NCBI GenBank assembly: GCA_035506215.1
Contig: DATJPW010000199.1
Coordinates: 1 to 64,000, forward strand
Source of the DNA: DATJPW01 sp035506215
GTDB taxonomy: Bacteria; Desulfobacterota; Desulfomonilia; Desulfomonilales; Desulfomonilaceae
Direction of reading: 5' to 3'
Length of the DNA: 64,000 nt
Made by a program: the position numbers and the translations under genes. The notes under the pieces are model-generated. The model searched no databases, was not told the DNA's origin, and saw nothing but the letters and a program-made list of their open reading frames with translations. Of this stretch, positions 9,061 to 18,232 are shown one piece after another (position 1 is the stretch's first letter; each line of letters opens with the position of its first letter).

Positions 9061-10923
9061 CTAGGAGGGTTGCGGAAATCTCAGGGATTTAGCAAACACA
9101 GAAGCGAATTGTCTCACGGCGGTCAATTCCAGATAGGTTATTCGTCGTGCAATCTCCTCGCATGATCTCCTTTCCGTGATCGAAGTGAGTGCCAGCACAG
9201 CCCCATGACCCGCCGCGTTACCGATCTGAACAAAGCGTTCGCGAGGAATGTTTGGGAGCATCCCTATGGCGATGGCGCTGCTCACATCCAAATGTGAGCC
9301 AAACGCTCCGGCAATCAACACCTGTTCGATATCTGCTTGCTGCAACCCCGCTTTTGACAGCAGCAGTTCTACGGCCCCGGCTACCGCTGCTTTGGCAAGC
9401 TGGATCTCGCTGACATCCTTTTGAGTTAAAACAAGGTCGCGGCCGGTCCCGCTCGAGCGGCCCGGAACGAGCAGAAATGCCGGACCTGTTTGCTGGCGGG
9501 TGACCCTCACGAGGGGATTGTGCTCATCCAGGAGGCCGTCTGAGCCCAAAATGCGCCATTTTAGAAGTTGGGCGACTGCGTCTATCACCCCTGATCCGCA
9601 TATGCCGAGCGGCGGTCTGTCGCCGATTGTTTCACATACGACCTTCTTTCCGTTGTCTGACACCACTACCTTCTTGATGGCGCCCTCAACCGCCCGCATC
9701 CCGTGTCTAATGTGAGCAGCCTCAAAAGCCGGACCTGACGCGCACGAACACGAGATCATTCTGTCCTGATGAACCAGCACAATTTCGGTATTGGTGCCGA
9801 TGTCGAGCCCCAACACCGGTCCTTCCCTCCCAAGCAAGCGACTGCTTAACACCATGCTTACATGGTCACTGCCCACGAAACCGGCAACCAGTGGTGGAAA
9901 GTACACTCTTACGGCCGTTGCCGCATTGAGCCCGACATCCGAGGCCCTGACTTCCAGGGGGGCAGTCGTGACAGGAAGGAAAGGTGAACGGATCAATTGA
10001 TCCAACGAGAGATCCAGCAAGATGTGGTGCATAGCCGTGTTGCCGACTACGACCATTTCCTCTATGTCCTCCGAGATATGGTCGATTGCGCCAACGAGGT
10101 TCGATGAAAGGGTATTTATACCTTGTCTTGCGGCCGCAGTGATACGTTTGGCATTACTCGGACTGTCCAGAGCATACGCCAAGCGGCTGATTATGTCCTC
10201 TCCATATGCTATCTGCGGGTTCATAATAGCCTGGGAGCCCAAAATATCGCCTGACTCCATGTCCAGGAGATAGCCGGCTATCTTGGTGCTGCCCAGGTCA
10301 ATTGCCAGACCCAGTGATCGAACTTCGCGCGACCCGAAAGTGACATCAACGATTCTATTTCCGCGGACAGTTACCGTAACTCTGCCGGATTTAGGCATGC
10401 CTGCCTTCGCGCGCAAGAGTTCGGGTTCGATAAGCAAGTCAGGCAAACCGTAGTTGTTGCGCAAAGCATCCACGATTTGCTTCCAGGGCGGAGACGGCCA
10501 TTCAATGGTGGGCGGCTTGAGGTTGATTGCAAATCTCTTGACGGGCGGATCTTTGAGCGGGATCGATTGGGGCGCTCCGGTATCTGTCGTGTGAATCTTG
10601 GCCAGAGACTCCGAAGGAATCTCCACCTCCAGATCGCCCAAAGGTGCGGTCTGGCAGGCAAGGCGGTAACCGGCTGCCAGCTCGTCCGGTTGCAGCAGCC
10701 TTCTTTCTGCATCCGTCGGCCCAAGAGCTTTCCCCTTGATAATGAGAATCTTGCAGTTACCGCATTGTCCCTTGCCGCCACATGGGGCGGTCAGCCCTGA
10801 CGCCTGAACGGAGGCCACAGTCTGAAAGGCGTTCAGCACAGTCTCCCCGCCATCGATGTGGATGGTGCAACCGATCGGCTGGAAATGGACGGAGAAACTC
10901 AAGCCGCAAACATCCTTTCGCAC
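9061..10923 (-). CDS. Corrinoid-activating ASKHA/2Fe-2S protein (RACo-type)
   Basis: 620 residues. An N-terminal plant-type [2Fe-2S] domain has Cys 48, 54, 57 (CGGKGQCGNC) and Cys 90. A linker follows, then an ASKHA ATPase-like domain (DUF4445) with LAIDLGSTKIAGYLL (about 206) and GLDIGTNTEIVL (about 375). Proteins of this type reduce inactive cob(II)alamin in corrinoid proteins to cob(I)alamin using ATP. The genes for a corrinoid protein and two methyltransferases lie directly upstream on the same strand, which fits. The annotated start is GTG. A TTG seven codons downstream (in CGGCTTGAG) with AAAGGA before it is an alternative. Confidence 0.88.
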   Translation of the reverse strand: MRKDVCGLSFSVHFQPIGCTIHIDGGETVLNAFQTVASVQASGLTAPCGGKGQCGNCKILIIKGKALGPTDAERRLLQPDELAAGYRLACQTAPLGDLEVEIPSESLAKIHTTDTGAPQSIPLKDPPVKRFAINLKPPTIEWPSPPWKQIVDALRNNYGLPDLLIEPELLRAKAGMPKSGRVTVTVRGNRIVDVTFGSREVRSLGLAIDLGSTKIAGYLLDMESGDILGSQAIMNPQIAYGEDIISRLAYALDSPSNAKRITAAARQGINTLSSNLVGAIDHISEDIEEMVVVGNTAMHHILLDLSLDQLIRSPFLPVTTAPLEVRASDVGLNAATAVRVYFPPLVAGFVGSDHVSMVLSSRLLGREGPVLGLDIGTNTEIVLVHQDRMISCSCASGPAFEAAHIRHGMRAVEGAIKKVVVSDNGKKVVCETIGDRPPLGICGSGVIDAVAQLLKWRILGSDGLLDEHNPLVRVTRQQTGPAFLLVPGRSSGTGRDLVLTQKDVSEIQLAKAAVAGAVELLLSKAGLQQADIEQVLIAGAFGSHLDVSSAIAIGMLPNIPRERFVQIGNAAGHGAVLALTSITERRSCEEIARRITYLELTAVRQFASVFAKSLRFPQPS

Positions 10924-10997
10924 GGGAAGATGTTCGTTTCGCGAACAATCCTACCAGCAGAATCCGTCACAGAACTGACGATTCCAGCATGCTGTTT

Positions 10998-11049
10998 GTA
11001 GCGGTTCGCGAACCGCCCAAAATCAAGGCGCTTCTCGAAGCGCCTCTAC
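10998..11049 (-). repeat. Two-hairpin dispersed repeat, copy 2 (inverted)
   Basis: It reads GCGGTTCGCGAACCGCCC then GGCGCTTCTCGAAGCGCC, the reverse complement of the unit at 39-93 with a few differences, and is bounded by the same GTAG and CTAC. It lacks the outer arms seen at 1-141. It lies in the gap between the activator and methyltransferase genes and could fold in their shared transcript. Confidence 0.8.
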
Positions 11050-11106
11050 ATAAGAAATTCAGAAGCCACAGATTTGAGATAGTTTATTTATCCCTGTGTC
11101 CTAACC

Positions 11107-11907
11107 TCAATCGGCCAACTTGCCCTCGTTGTAAGCTTTGATGTATTCCAGACAGAACCTGTCTTTGTTCACGAGTGCCTCCGCTGCATAGATGGAAGCG
11201 ATCATGCCGCGATCGAGAGGGTCCACGATGACTGCGTCCAGTCCACAGAAAATGCTCATCACGACGAAAGCACGATTCAAATGACGGCGTTCCGGAAGGC
11301 CGTATGACACGTTGCTCAGGCCACTTACACAATGCAGCCCCGCATATTTCCGTGATAGGTCACGCATAACTTCCAATGTATCAACCACTGTTTCCGGGCT
11401 CGTGGCCAGGGTGCGCACCAATGGGTCCAGATAAATGTTGTGAATAGGGACACCGTCATCCATTAGCCGCTTTATCAAATTGTCGCCAACCTCCAAAGCC
11501 ATTTCCTTGGACGAAGGCAGCCCCCGATCATCATTGCACAACGCAATAACTCCGGTGCGGTATTGCTTTACCAGCGGCAAGACACTGTCGTACCTGGCAC
11601 TTTCGCCGCTGATCGAATTGATGAGGGGCTTCCCACTATGTTCGGCAAGCCCCGCCGCCAATGCCGCCGGGTTTGGACTGTCAATGCAGATGGGGAGATC
11701 GGTGACCGCTTGTACCGTCTTTACCAACCATTTCATAGTCTCAGGTTCTTCCGAGACCGGGACGGTTCCGCAGTTCACGTCCAATGCGTGTGCGCCCGCC
11801 TGCTCTTGCGCCTTAGCCACCTCTTGAATATAAGCAGCGTCTCTCGCTTTTACGGCAGCTTCTATGCTCTTGCGGGTTGCATTTATTTTTTCACCTATAA
11901 TGAACAT
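11107..11907 (-). CDS. Methyltetrahydrofolate:corrinoid methyltransferase (pterin-binding)
   Basis: 266-residue TIM-barrel protein of the pterin-binding methyltransferase family (AcsE/MtvA type). It begins MFIIGEKINATRKSIEAAV, as in MeTr proteins. It has ALDVNCGT, LPICIDSPNP (conserved Asp-Ser) and IYLDPLV, which line the pterin site, and the C-terminal GLSNVSYGLPERRHLNR. It exchanges a methyl group between a corrinoid protein and tetrahydrofolate. With the corrinoid protein, UroD-type methyltransferase and RACo next to it, the likely role is the second half-reaction of methyl transfer, feeding methyl-THF. Confidence 0.9.
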   Translation of the reverse strand: MFIIGEKINATRKSIEAAVKARDAAYIQEVAKAQEQAGAHALDVNCGTVPVSEEPETMKWLVKTVQAVTDLPICIDSPNPAALAAGLAEHSGKPLINSISGESARYDSVLPLVKQYRTGVIALCNDDRGLPSSKEMALEVGDNLIKRLMDDGVPIHNIYLDPLVRTLATSPETVVDTLEVMRDLSRKYAGLHCVSGLSNVSYGLPERRHLNRAFVVMSIFCGLDAVIVDPLDRGMIASIYAAEALVNKDRFCLEYIKAYNEGKLAD

Positions 11908-11934
11908 GTTTTCCTCTCGGCCAAGGAACCAGTG

Positions 11935-12561
11935 TTATGCGTACACTTCCCTACAGATGTTGACACCGACCACAGCGTCCTTTGCATAGTAATCGGCTCC
12001 GGCATACTCGCGCACCTGCTCGTTGACAGGCGTTCCGCCCACGATAATCTTGACTTGATTCCGCAAGCCTGCTTCTCGAACCGCGTCAACCACTTCTTTC
12101 ATTACCGGATAAGTGAAGTTCAACAGTGCGCTCATTCCCAAGACTTTTGCTCCGGAATCCTTCAAAGCTTGAATGAACTTGTCCGTAGGAACATCTACGC
12201 CAAGGTCCACAACGTCAAAACCTGCCCCCTTGAGCAAGGTAATCACGATATTTTTACCTATATCGTGAATGTCTCCTTTAACAGTTCCGATAACGACTTT
12301 GCCGCCTGCCGCACCGCGGGTTTGGAGTCCGGCGAGCAGAGGATCGAGTTTCTTCATAACCTGTTTCAGAATTTCGGCCGAAAAGATGAGCTGGGTAATG
12401 AAGTACTTTTGTTCGGAGAACAGTTCCCCGACACGAATCATTCCGTCATTACACTCTTGAATGATGTCCAGCGGGTTGGCGCCTTCTTTCACTTTCTGAT
12501 CAACGAGCTCATATACTTTCTTTTCTTCAAGATTTGCCAATGCCTGAGCAATGTCTCCCAT
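11935..12561 (-). CDS. Corrinoid (B12-binding) protein
   Basis: 208 residues: an N-terminal helical B12-binding cap (about 1-85) and a Rossmann-like cobalamin domain with DIHDIGKNI; His99 is the lower axial cobalt ligand in D-x-H-x-x-G. SALLNFTYPVMKEVV and IVGGTPVN are the other expected segments. GAGGAGG lies 8 bases upstream of the ATG at 12561. A longer frame to 12696 runs into the preceding gene and is not favoured. It shuttles the methyl group between the UroD-type and the pterin methyltransferases, in the MtaC/MtbC/MtvC manner. Confidence 0.93.
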   Translation of the reverse strand: MGDIAQALANLEEKKVYELVDQKVKEGANPLDIIQECNDGMIRVGELFSEQKYFITQLIFSAEILKQVMKKLDPLLAGLQTRGAAGGKVVIGTVKGDIHDIGKNIVITLLKGAGFDVVDLGVDVPTDKFIQALKDSGAKVLGMSALLNFTYPVMKEVVDAVREAGLRNQVKIIVGGTPVNEQVREYAGADYYAKDAVVGVNICREVYA

Positions 12562-12578
12562 TTCGGTCGCCTCCTCTT

Positions 12579-13946
12579 CTAAAGCGTCCATTGCCATATG
12601 AATGTGTGGGCCATGGCTTCGAGTTGTTCCCAGTTTTTCTTGATCAGGTTTTCGTCTCCGGTAATTTGTCCGAGTTCCGCTTTCTTGACTTCCCATGGAG
12701 TCAGCACTTTGCGAGGTTTCAGTCCCTCTACCTTGCGGGCCGCAGGCGCGGGCTTCGGCTTGGCTTTGACGCTTTTGTCATACCATCCGTATTCCATGAC
12801 CGCATCGACCATAGCCCTGAAGTTTTCCGGCTTGGCATCGTACGGGAACGAGCACCCGCCGCTAACGATATATCCACCGCCCTTACCGAGTCGTTCACAC
12901 AACTCTTTCACGTGCCCCCTAACTTGGTCGGTGGTGCCAAGAATTAGCATGGAGTCCTGAACACCGCCTGCTACGCACTGATAGCCTTCCAAATCTTTCT
13001 TTGCCTGGAAAATGTCGCCCTGAGAGTCGATATCACAGAGGACTCGGCCTTTGGGCATTTCACGCATGTGGTGCCAATGAATTCCCCAGTCACCTTCCAG
13101 GTACGCCCGGATGCTGTAACCCGAGTCGATAAGGATTTCCATTACCTTCTTGAACGAAGGCCAGTAAAACGTGTCGAACTGTTCCGGAGACATGAATATG
13201 GCTTTGTGCGTGGGAACAAAAATAGGATAACGCTTCAGAGGATCGCCCAGTGAAAGAGCCACGTAAACCATTTCCTCGACGAGCGCATCACACGCAGCCA
13301 AAACTTTGTCCGGCTGCCGGAACATGTCCAGAAAAGTTGCCGTCATGCCTCGCATCGCGTCCGCTAGGGCATCGAAAGGCGCCAGGAAGAACCCGGCCAT
13401 CGGTTGCGGCATACCGCATTGTTGCTCAAGGACCATGCCGCGGTTTCGCATTACCCCACCCATCATCATCTGGGCGAAACCGGCCTTGAGCATGGCCACA
13501 TATGAACGGCCGGTCCCTCGATTTGATAATTCGCCGAAAAATCTGGGCAGAAGAATGTCGATCATGAAGCCCGTTGGATCATTGATGAGATCGTCATATT
13601 CATCTTCTTTCATGTAATCTTGTTCGACGAACTGAAACTGAGTGTTGGGGGCGAGCTCCCTGCCCGGCAGTTTGTATGTTTTGACATCCAGAGCGTCATA
13701 GAGCGGGCCATAAACTCGGTTGTCTCTTAGTACATCCACCTCCGGAAAATCCTGACAGAACTTGATTTCCGCCTGGAGCCATTTTTCAGGATCGTCAATC
13801 GTCTCCTGTTTGGTGTTTCCGGAATAGACTTCTGCGAAATAATTGCTTCCTGTGGCAATAGGGATGCGATCATGTGGTTCCAAAGATACTGCCGCGTGGT
13901 AGCGGCCTAACCTTTCCTCGAAAAGCTGCTTCATCTCGTCAGCCAT
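12579..13946 (-). CDS. UroD/MtaA-family methyltransferase
   Basis: 455 residues of the uroporphyrinogen-decarboxylase-like superfamily, whose non-heme members (MtaA, MtbA, CmuA and some O-demethylase methyltransferases) move methyl groups to or from corrinoid proteins. It is longer than heme UroD. WGIHWHHM, a cysteine in CDIDSQGDIF and SGGCSFPYDAKPENF are candidates for zinc/substrate ligands. The C-terminal tail (PKPAPAARKVEG onward) is a proline/lysine-rich linker plus helix. GGGGAGG before the ATG at 13946 decides the start; a GTG at 13994 has no such site. It lies 17 bases before the corrinoid gene. Substrate is not deducible: methoxy-aromatics are the best guess from context. Confidence 0.85.
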   Translation of the reverse strand: MADEMKQLFEERLGRYHAAVSLEPHDRIPIATGSNYFAEVYSGNTKQETIDDPEKWLQAEIKFCQDFPEVDVLRDNRVYGPLYDALDVKTYKLPGRELAPNTQFQFVEQDYMKEDEYDDLINDPTGFMIDILLPRFFGELSNRGTGRSYVAMLKAGFAQMMMGGVMRNRGMVLEQQCGMPQPMAGFFLAPFDALADAMRGMTATFLDMFRQPDKVLAACDALVEEMVYVALSLGDPLKRYPIFVPTHKAIFMSPEQFDTFYWPSFKKVMEILIDSGYSIRAYLEGDWGIHWHHMREMPKGRVLCDIDSQGDIFQAKKDLEGYQCVAGGVQDSMLILGTTDQVRGHVKELCERLGKGGGYIVSGGCSFPYDAKPENFRAMVDAVMEYGWYDKSVKAKPKPAPAARKVEGLKPRKVLTPWEVKKAELGQITGDENLIKKNWEQLEAMAHTFIWQWTL

Positions 13947-14287
13947 TTCATCCTCCCCGGTTGCTGAGTACTCACAGTTCTTTTGGTCCTTCACGAGGCT
14001 ATAAGTTCCGCGATGTGCCGCCGGTTACCGGCGTTTGTGCTCGGGCTTCATCGCCGCATCGATACGATGATGTGATTATGCGAAACTCTGGTTGTGAAAA
14101 TGTGTCAATTCCGCGAGCTTGTCAAGCGCAGATCCAAGCCTCTTGGTGAATGTTCGGTCGCAGGTGACAAAAGCCTGTCATTGCTTTGGGCTTAGAGCCC
14201 TCGCAATGACAGGAACAGTAATTCCTCCGTGCAAGCGAACAAATACGGGAAGACTCCTCCGTCCGGGATGGACCCTATCGGGTCGGT
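13947..14287. other. Intergenic region with hairpin repeat
   Basis: 341 bases between the MFS carrier and the UroD-type gene. A hairpin at 14174-14213 is the main structure. Nearer the UroD gene there are two TTGACA-like hexamers (about 14107-14135, minus strand) but no well-spaced -10, so no promoter is called. Confidence 0.5.
14174..14213. repeat. 11-bp-arm hairpin, possible terminator
   Basis: Arms CCTGTCATTGC (14174-14184) and GCAATGACAGG (14203-14213) are perfect complements, and an inner GGGC/GCCC pair extends the stem. On the minus strand CTTTTG follows, so it may end the MFS transcript. The sequence also resembles dispersed CCTGTCATTGC repeats common in bacterial genomes. Confidence 0.6.
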
Positions 14288-15487
14288 TCATGCTCTTGCT
14301 TTCGACGGGTCCACCGGCAGCATCAGCAATATGCCCACCACAGGGCCGATGGCCATTATCCACCACACGATTGTGGAACTTCCTGTCCAGTCGATGGAAA
14401 ACCCAAGGACTAACGGCACAATCATTGAGGCGGTCTGGAATATGAAGTTTGCCGTGCCGTTGGCTGTGGCAGCCCATTCTACGCCCGCAAACTGCGAAAT
14501 CAGCACTGTGAGCTGCGGGTTGGCAATGTATGAGGTGAACCCCATGAGAAACGCCAGTACCGTTAGGCCCCCCAATGTTGTCTGATACCCGAAGATCACG
14601 CACAACGGGGCTGAAACGGCATAAGCCAGAATGACCAGCCATTTTCGTTGTCCGGTCCAGTCGGAAACGAAACCCGAGACCAGCGGGGCCAGCACTCCGC
14701 CGAGGCCGTATATCATCATGATGTAACCTGCCGTAGGTACCGTGAGCGCAAGTTTTTTGACCAGATGGTTATTGGCCCAGGTGGCGGTTCCGATTTCCAT
14801 CCACATTAGGCAGAATCCTGCCAAAGCGGTGAGGATGAGCCCGCTGCTCCGCGCGATTACCGGGAACCCTCCCAGGAGTGTCTTTGAACCGGCCTTGATT
14901 TCTCCTGCAGATCGCATGAATAAAAGTACCAGGACCCCCGCAGTTATCGTGAAGAGCCCTACAAAGTGAAACGCACCGGTCCATCCCACAAGCGCATTGA
15001 GGCCGGGAACCATGAAATTGGTCACAAGAATCCCTGCGGAAGGAGCGGCAAGAAGAATACCAAATGCCCTACCCCGTTCATGGGCAGGAAACCATTCCAT
15101 CAGCGCCAGGGTGCAGGAAGAAAAGACCGCGCCCGCTCCCAAACCCGCGATCACTCGCAGGGCGAACCCTGTGTCGTAGGTAGTGATAAACCCGAAAAGC
15201 GATGTGGATATCCCCTCGATGATCAGGCTTACACCGAGGATAAATCGCACTCCGAAACGGTCCGCAAGGATCCCCGCAGGGATTTGGGTTACAATGTACC
15301 CCAAATAAAAAGCAAACATGAAGGCCCCGGCCTGGGCCGCTGACATTTTCAGGACCGGCATGACCACAGGTATGAGGGGCGGCCACGTAAACCTCGTGAT
15401 AAACGTGAAGGTAAAGCAGCCCGCAGTCAGCGCCAGGATCACCCAACGATACGGCGGAGCCTGAACCTCTCCTTGTGGCGTATTCAT
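14288..15487 (-). CDS. MFS transporter
   Basis: 399 residues with about 12 hydrophobic helices and the MFS signature in loop 2-3 (GILADRFGVRFILG). The second half repeats the fold (LVSGFVSDWTGQRKW). It resembles anion/organic-acid symporters of the ACS or aromatic-acid type, with no strong evidence for either. AAGGAGGT sits directly against the first ATG (15493), so the second ATG two codons later at 15487 has the right spacing. It lies upstream of the UroD-type methyltransferase on the same strand; it may import the methylated substrate (inference). Confidence 0.88.
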   Translation of the reverse strand: MNTPQGEVQAPPYRWVILALTAGCFTFTFITRFTWPPLIPVVMPVLKMSAAQAGAFMFAFYLGYIVTQIPAGILADRFGVRFILGVSLIIEGISTSLFGFITTYDTGFALRVIAGLGAGAVFSSCTLALMEWFPAHERGRAFGILLAAPSAGILVTNFMVPGLNALVGWTGAFHFVGLFTITAGVLVLLFMRSAGEIKAGSKTLLGGFPVIARSSGLILTALAGFCLMWMEIGTATWANNHLVKKLALTVPTAGYIMMIYGLGGVLAPLVSGFVSDWTGQRKWLVILAYAVSAPLCVIFGYQTTLGGLTVLAFLMGFTSYIANPQLTVLISQFAGVEWAATANGTANFIFQTASMIVPLVLGFSIDWTGSSTIVWWIMAIGPVVGILLMLPVDPSKARA

Positions 15488-15681
15488 CTGCATACCTCCT
15501 TTTGAAAGGGTCTTTTGTTAGACCCGAATGATAATCCGGGTCATGGCTGCTGTACAGTAAGATCTCGTTATTTACAGCACCTCGCCAAACCTAGCTCACA
15601 GAATTTCCCGTCCAACCCATAGGACTCATTATGGAGTAGATCGATTGGAATCTGTTTAGTCTATCGGGTTCTTTTAGACGG

Positions 15682-15867
15682 CTAATCGGTCTCTATGAGG
15701 TCCGACGTACCCCATTTCATCACATAGGCGGTGGCGAGCAACATTCGGGCGTTCTTCGCGATGGAAGGCACTGAGCCACCCAGTGACTCGATCTCATGCG
15801 CCAGCTTCTCAATCGTTTGAACCCTGGAGCCCACTTCTTTCAACAGGTTTTTGTCTGGAAATTCCAT
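15682..15867 (-). CDS. 61-residue conserved-looking small protein
   Basis: It starts MEFPDKNLLKEVGSRVQTI, with GGGAGGT at the right distance. Its ATG is 5 bases after the stop of the CoA ligase gene, so it is almost certainly co-translated. Mostly helical: an amphipathic first helix (LKEVGSRVQTIEKLAHEIESLG) and a second AKNARMLLATAYVMKW. No known family is recognised. It may be a small partner of the ligase. Confidence 0.65.
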   Translation of the reverse strand: MEFPDKNLLKEVGSRVQTIEKLAHEIESLGGSVPSIAKNARMLLATAYVMKWGTSDLIETD

Positions 15868-15872
15868 GTCAC

Positions 15873-17201
15873 TTACCTCCCTTCCTTGTTTCGGAGATCA
15901 ATAAACCGCTTCGCCTTGAGCGTGTGCCGAGGCAGCCCCCCAGGCGGCGCAACCTCTATAAAGAATCGTAAATTCGTCCGATTCTTCAATCGCTGGACGA
16001 GGTTTTGCGTGACCTCCCTCACAACCTCTTGACCCAGGTTTTCCTTCGGTTCAACCGTCAGGCTGATCTCATCCATGATACCCTCTTTGGTCACAGTAAT
16101 GATGTACTCGGTAATCTCGGGGAATTCGCCTCTGATTGTTTCCTCGACGGTGACGGGAGTAAAGAGTACCCCTCGAATTTTGGTCAGGTCGTCCGTCCTC
16201 CCCGAGACTTCATGAATCTTCATGGAGGTTCTTCCACATTCACAGCCGTACCCTGCCTTTCTAACGATGTCTTTGGTGTTGAACCTTACCAGGGGAAAAG
16301 ACCGTCTGCCCAGAGGAGTCACTACGGCCACGCCTAGTTCCCCTTCCTCGACCTCTTTGCTCGGATCGTCCCTGTCGAGAACCTCAAAGAGGAAGAAGGG
16401 TTCCATGATGTGCATTCCGTTCCGTGCAGAGCACATAGCCGCCCAGGCACAGGGTTCCGTACCGCCGATATGGTCATAAACTTCGGCTCCCCAGGTAGTT
16501 TCCAGATTCTTTCTCGTCGCTGGAGGAAGAGGCTCGCCGGCGCAAAGCATCCTTTGGATGCCCAGGCTTCGAGGGTCCACTCCCATTTTTTGGGCCTCTT
16601 CTGCCATATGGAGACCGTATGTTGGAGTGTTCAAGAGTCCTGTCGCCTTTATCTCGCGGATCTTGCTGATTCTTCCCTGTGTGTCGAGCGCTCCGCCTGG
16701 CACGACCATGCAACCCACTTTTTCGGCCGCATAGTGACCTTCCCAAAAGGCAACGTACACGTTGTAACCGAAAGGAATAAAAACGCGGTCCGTCTCCCTG
16801 AAACCCGCCATCCACAGAATGTGGCACCAAACCTCTATCCGCCACTGCCAACTCTCCATACTTTCGGGTACGTAGACAGGCTTGCCGGTCGTGCCGGAAG
16901 TCTGGCGAAACGTGGTCACGTCTTCCGTCGGCACCCCTGCAAGCGTGCCGAACGGAAACGGCTTTGATTCTTCTTGAGACTGTCTCAGGTCCTCTTTATC
17001 TATCAGGGGCAGCTTTCTCACGTCTTCCAGGGTCTTGATGTCTGCGGGCTCAATACCGCGATATTTGTCGCGATAAAAGTCGCTGTTTTGCTTCACATAA
17101 GAAACAAGATTGCGAAAGCGCCTGAGTTCGATTGCGAGCATCTCGTCTTTTGACATGGTTTCGACATAAGGATTCCAGTAATTCCTCGTTTGGTTCTTCA
17201 T
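15873..17201 (-). CDS. Phenylacetate-CoA ligase family enzyme (PaaK-like)
   Basis: 442 residues of the adenylate-forming PaaK family, which activates aryl acids to CoA thioesters with ATP. The AMP-binding loop TSGTTGKPVYVP and YDHIGGTEPCAW are present, and VRFNTKDIVRK and SGRTDDLTKIRGV mark the hinge to the C-terminal domain, which ends PRHTLKAKRFIDLR with the expected catalytic Lys region. AAGGAGGAG before the ATG at 17201 decides the start; an upstream frame to 17261 lacks a site. It is followed at once by the 61-residue gene and preceded by an IclR regulator. Aryl acid not known; phenylacetate, benzoate-type and other acids are all possible. Confidence 0.87.
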   Translation of the reverse strand: MKNQTRNYWNPYVETMSKDEMLAIELRRFRNLVSYVKQNSDFYRDKYRGIEPADIKTLEDVRKLPLIDKEDLRQSQEESKPFPFGTLAGVPTEDVTTFRQTSGTTGKPVYVPESMESWQWRIEVWCHILWMAGFRETDRVFIPFGYNVYVAFWEGHYAAEKVGCMVVPGGALDTQGRISKIREIKATGLLNTPTYGLHMAEEAQKMGVDPRSLGIQRMLCAGEPLPPATRKNLETTWGAEVYDHIGGTEPCAWAAMCSARNGMHIMEPFFLFEVLDRDDPSKEVEEGELGVAVVTPLGRRSFPLVRFNTKDIVRKAGYGCECGRTSMKIHEVSGRTDDLTKIRGVLFTPVTVEETIRGEFPEITEYIITVTKEGIMDEISLTVEPKENLGQEVVREVTQNLVQRLKNRTNLRFFIEVAPPGGLPRHTLKAKRFIDLRNKEGR

Positions 17202-17408
17202 GCCACTCCTCCTTGCGGTGTGGTTTGGATCACCGATCGTCAACTGAGTTCGTTGCCCCAACGTCTCACTGTCTAAGAATCAGCCCACAGCATTCCAAAT
17301 GTCCCGGCCCGCGCATCAGGACAATGTTACCTTCACCATCAAGAGTTTCCACAGAGTTCGACATTGGAAACTCGGCCTTGTCGACGACTTGCGCTTGAGT
17401 CCGGAAAG

Positions 17409-18185
17409 TTACACTGGTGAAAGCCGGTTATTGATCTCGATTCCAATGAGTTTCAACGACTCTGAGAGTTCAGAAAGCTTGTGCGCGTCTGCCTGGGCCT
17501 TCAACGCTACGGCCCATATCGCTGCCTGCAAATCACGCTTGTGGGCCTTGATAGGTACTGAGAGGGCCACGACCCCGTCGATATACTCTTCCAGGTCGTA
17601 CGCGACGCCCTCCGAGCGCACCTTCACGATCGCTCTCCTCAACTCACTCTTATCTACAATGGTATGAGAGGTGAATTTTCTGACTTCATTTTCCGAGAGG
17701 ATTCTGTCGAGTTCTGAATCGGGGAGGAGCGACAAGAGTGCCTTCCCGCCGGCGCCTGCGAAAAGAGGCAATTGCATGCCTACTTCAGAACTGACCTTGA
17801 TTTGTGCTGTCGCGTCGACCTTGTCAACGATCACCGCATTCAGGCCGTAGCGGATGCCCAAGAAAGCCGAGAAATTCGAGATTGCGCTGATTTCTCTGAG
17901 AAAAGGATGGACGACACGAATAAGCTCAACTCTGGACGTTGCCACTTTTCCCAACAAATGGAGCCGAGTGCCAAAGCCCAAACGGCCCCCATTGCTACTT
18001 TCCAGCACTTGCAGGTCGATGAGGGTGTGAACGATATTAAAAACCGTGCTCTTGTTAAGACGCAGTTTCTTTGCGATCTCGCTTATTCCAAAGGGTTCCC
18101 TGGACCTCGCCATGAGATCGAGAATCCCGAAACATTTGTCGATGGCAGGGACCCTCTTGAAACGCGAGTTAGTCGATTTCTTCAT
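17409..18185 (-). CDS. IclR-family transcriptional regulator
   Basis: 258 residues: an N-terminal winged helix (about 12-75: ISEIAKKLRLNKSTVFNIVHTLIDLQVLE in part) and a C-terminal effector domain (about 85-250) with GGKALLSLLPDSEL, GVAYDLEEYIDGVVALSVPI as in IclR proteins. It sits 207 bases upstream of the aryl-CoA ligase on the same strand. IclR proteins often control aromatic-acid genes, so the ligase operon is the probable target. A TTGAAC/GTTCAA inverted repeat in its own promoter region suggests autoregulation. Confidence 0.9.
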   Translation of the reverse strand: MKKSTNSRFKRVPAIDKCFGILDLMARSREPFGISEIAKKLRLNKSTVFNIVHTLIDLQVLESSNGGRLGFGTRLHLLGKVATSRVELIRVVHPFLREISAISNFSAFLGIRYGLNAVIVDKVDATAQIKVSSEVGMQLPLFAGAGGKALLSLLPDSELDRILSENEVRKFTSHTIVDKSELRRAIVKVRSEGVAYDLEEYIDGVVALSVPIKAHKRDLQAAIWAVALKAQADAHKLSELSESLKLIGIEINNRLSPV

Positions 18186-18218
18186 AGGGTTTCCCTAAGA
18201 GAACGATTGACAGCCATA

Positions 18219-18232
18219 TTGAACACGTTCAA
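18219..18232. promoter_or_regulatory. Candidate IclR operator (inverted repeat)
   Basis: TTGAACACGTTCAA: two 6-base arms, TTGAAC and GTTCAA, around a 2-base centre. It lies about 34 bases upstream of the IclR start and just downstream of a minus-strand TTGACA, a suitable place for autoregulation. The same palindrome was not found in front of the ligase gene. Confidence 0.4.

Noticed and set aside
11563..12582. 339-residue plus-strand ORF
   Set aside because: Antisense shadow of the corrinoid protein and methyltransferase genes; no ribosome site or family motif.
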